Shown here piece by piece: positions 63,252 to 64,000 of a stretch of DNA of 64,000 nucleotides. Location of the stretch: contig JBGCFY010000033.1 in the NCBI GenBank assembly GCA_045110315.1, positions 1-64,000 on the forward strand, written 5' to 3'. The position numbers and the translations under genes are program-made. Numbering within the stretch: the stretch's first letter is position 1; each line of letters begins with the position of its first letter. The notes below the pieces were generated by a model. That model worked only from the letters and a program-made list of their open reading frames with translations, was not told where the DNA came from and searched no databases. Origin of the DNA: CALFBG01 sp045110315 (GTDB lineage Bacteria > Bacteroidota > Bacteroidia > Chitinophagales > Saprospiraceae).

Positions 63252-64000
63252 TTACTTCTTCTTTCTCTTTCCCGCTTTTGCTGTCATATCGTATTTCAAA
63301 CCTTTGTATTCTTTCAAAACTGCTTTAACAGAACCTACCGAAACAGGAGATTCGATTAAAACTGGAATCCGATTTTGATCATCCGTTACGTATACATTCA
63401 TTTCGGTATCTTCTTTAAAAACTTTACCTGAAATGACCTGCGGACTAAACTTAATCGTGTTATAACGACCTTCGCCTTTTACTTTTTTACGAGCTGCTTT
63501 TCCCTTGTATTTTACTTTCAAAGGCCATACTTCCTTATCCATAAAAATTTTGACGGGAAACTCCTGCCCTTTTTCGTATTGATTGAAGTCTATATTACGA
63601 GAGTAATATACAACCGATAATAAATCGTGTACACAAGCATCTACCGCATAATCTTTTTGATTCGTTTTTGCCTTCGTATCTCCTCGGTGAGAAGTTGCTA
63701 AGCCTTTTTCTTGATCAAAAATGATTTTATCGTACAATCGATACTTACCTTCTCTGATATCTCGGTAAGATACTTCTGGTAATAAAGATTCTTTATTGAT
63801 GTAAGTATCGTAGTAGTCTCTTACTTTAAAAAACCATTCGTACGATTTGAAAGTTTTCCCTACCGCTGATAAGTGGTATTGTCCTTTGTGTTCTTTAACT
63901 TTAAAAGTAACTTCTCCCGCTGCCAACCAGACGAAATTCCAGTTGTAGTATAATTTGTAGGTCAATTCTTCTCCTACTTGAAAAGTACTATTTTCCATAT
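63252..64000 (-). CDS. DUF3108-family protein (5' end outside the window)
   Basis: At least 248 residues to the window edge. The ATG at 63996-63998 is only 2 nt from the edge and the visible chain begins directly in the mature domain (FQVGEELTYKLYYNW), whereas family members normally have a signal peptide. The true start is therefore probably beyond the window. Motifs: LAAGEVTFKV, GKTFKSYEWFFKVRDYYDTYI, DLLSVVYYSRN; basic C-terminus (AGKRKKK). The family is a beta-rich envelope protein of unknown function. Confidence 0.82.
   Translation of the reverse strand, partial: MENSTFQVGEELTYKLYYNWNFVWLAAGEVTFKVKEHKGQYHLSAVGKTFKSYEWFFKVRDYYDTYINKESLLPEVSYRDIREGKYRLYDKIIFDQEKGLATSHRGDTKAKTNQKDYAVDACVHDLLSVVYYSRNIDFNQYEKGQEFPVKIFMDKEVWPLKVKYKGKAARKKVKGEGRYNTIKFSPQVISGKVFKEDTEMNVYVTDDQNRIPVLIESPVSVGSVKAVLKEYKGLKYDMTAKAGKRKKK

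Noticed and set aside
1..64000. tRNA, rRNA, CRISPR array, insertion sequence, prophage or origin
   Set aside because: I looked for cloverleaf ends, regularly spaced repeats, transposase or integrase motifs and DnaA-box clusters and found none I could support by eye.

Overview
The window reads as chromosomal DNA of a Bacteroidota bacterium. The evidence is a 2,430-residue SprA (the outer-membrane channel of type IX secretion and gliding), the birA<>rsfS-ftsH and ruvA-sprA gene orders, a one-chain MurF-alanine racemase, an RprXY-like two-component system, a CarboxypepD-type TonB-dependent receptor, tandem POT transporters and DUF4230/DUF3108 proteins. A mevalonate-kinase-like GHMP kinase and the low-GC coding style fit the Saprospiria or a neighbouring class, but the class is inferred. 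I recognise no IS element, prophage, CRISPR array, rRNA or tRNA. The window looks like core chromosome plus one sugar-use locus.

Layout. 1-14.3 kb: the end of an unidentified gene, a divergent pair of paralogous ~500-residue helical proteins, a lipoprotein, an alpha/beta hydrolase, a polyprenyl diphosphate synthase, an unrecognised 185-aa protein, two methionine sulfoxide reductase genes (cytosolic MsrA; lipoprotein MsrA-MsrB fusion), a CYTH protein overlapping a GHMP kinase, a methyltransferase and an OmpA/PD40/SPOR envelope protein. 14.7-20.9 kb: 2-oxoacid dehydrogenase E2, cinA and birA on minus, divergent from rsfS-ftsH. 21.3-32.7 kb: RprY-like regulator, RprX-like kinase, sprA and ruvA, all on minus. 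33.1-40.3 kb: purD with a murF-alr fusion whose MurF half has lost its ATP-binding and other catalytic signatures; then a minus operon of two ATP-grasp-like proteins and an AstE/AspA-type zinc amidohydrolase.

40.3-44.3 kb: a structured intergenic stretch with two small genes (45 and 48 aa) and repeated TTCAGAATT motifs, a DksA/TraR-like protein without a usual zinc finger, a hairpin-rich segment, and an OmpR-type two-component pair with a 4-nt overlap. 44.7-49.0 kb: three SurA/PpiC-like periplasmic folding factors, probably serving outer-membrane protein biogenesis. 49.3-53.3 kb: two POT-family peptide/H+ symporters carrying soluble insertions at different places. 53.8-55.8 kb: an unrecognised polytopic membrane protein and a DUF4230 protein.

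55.9-63.1 kb is the most interesting locus: a LacI-type regulator (plus) divergent from a TonB-dependent receptor, an SLC45/GPH-like sugar permease, and a 602-aa protein that joins a GH100-invertase-like domain to a uridine-kinase-like P-loop kinase. A LacI-type operator lies between the divergent genes. The simplest reading is a complete disaccharide (perhaps sucrose) route: outer-membrane uptake, inner-membrane import, cytosolic hydrolysis, and phosphorylation of a product by the same polypeptide. The window ends in a DUF3108 protein cut by the edge.
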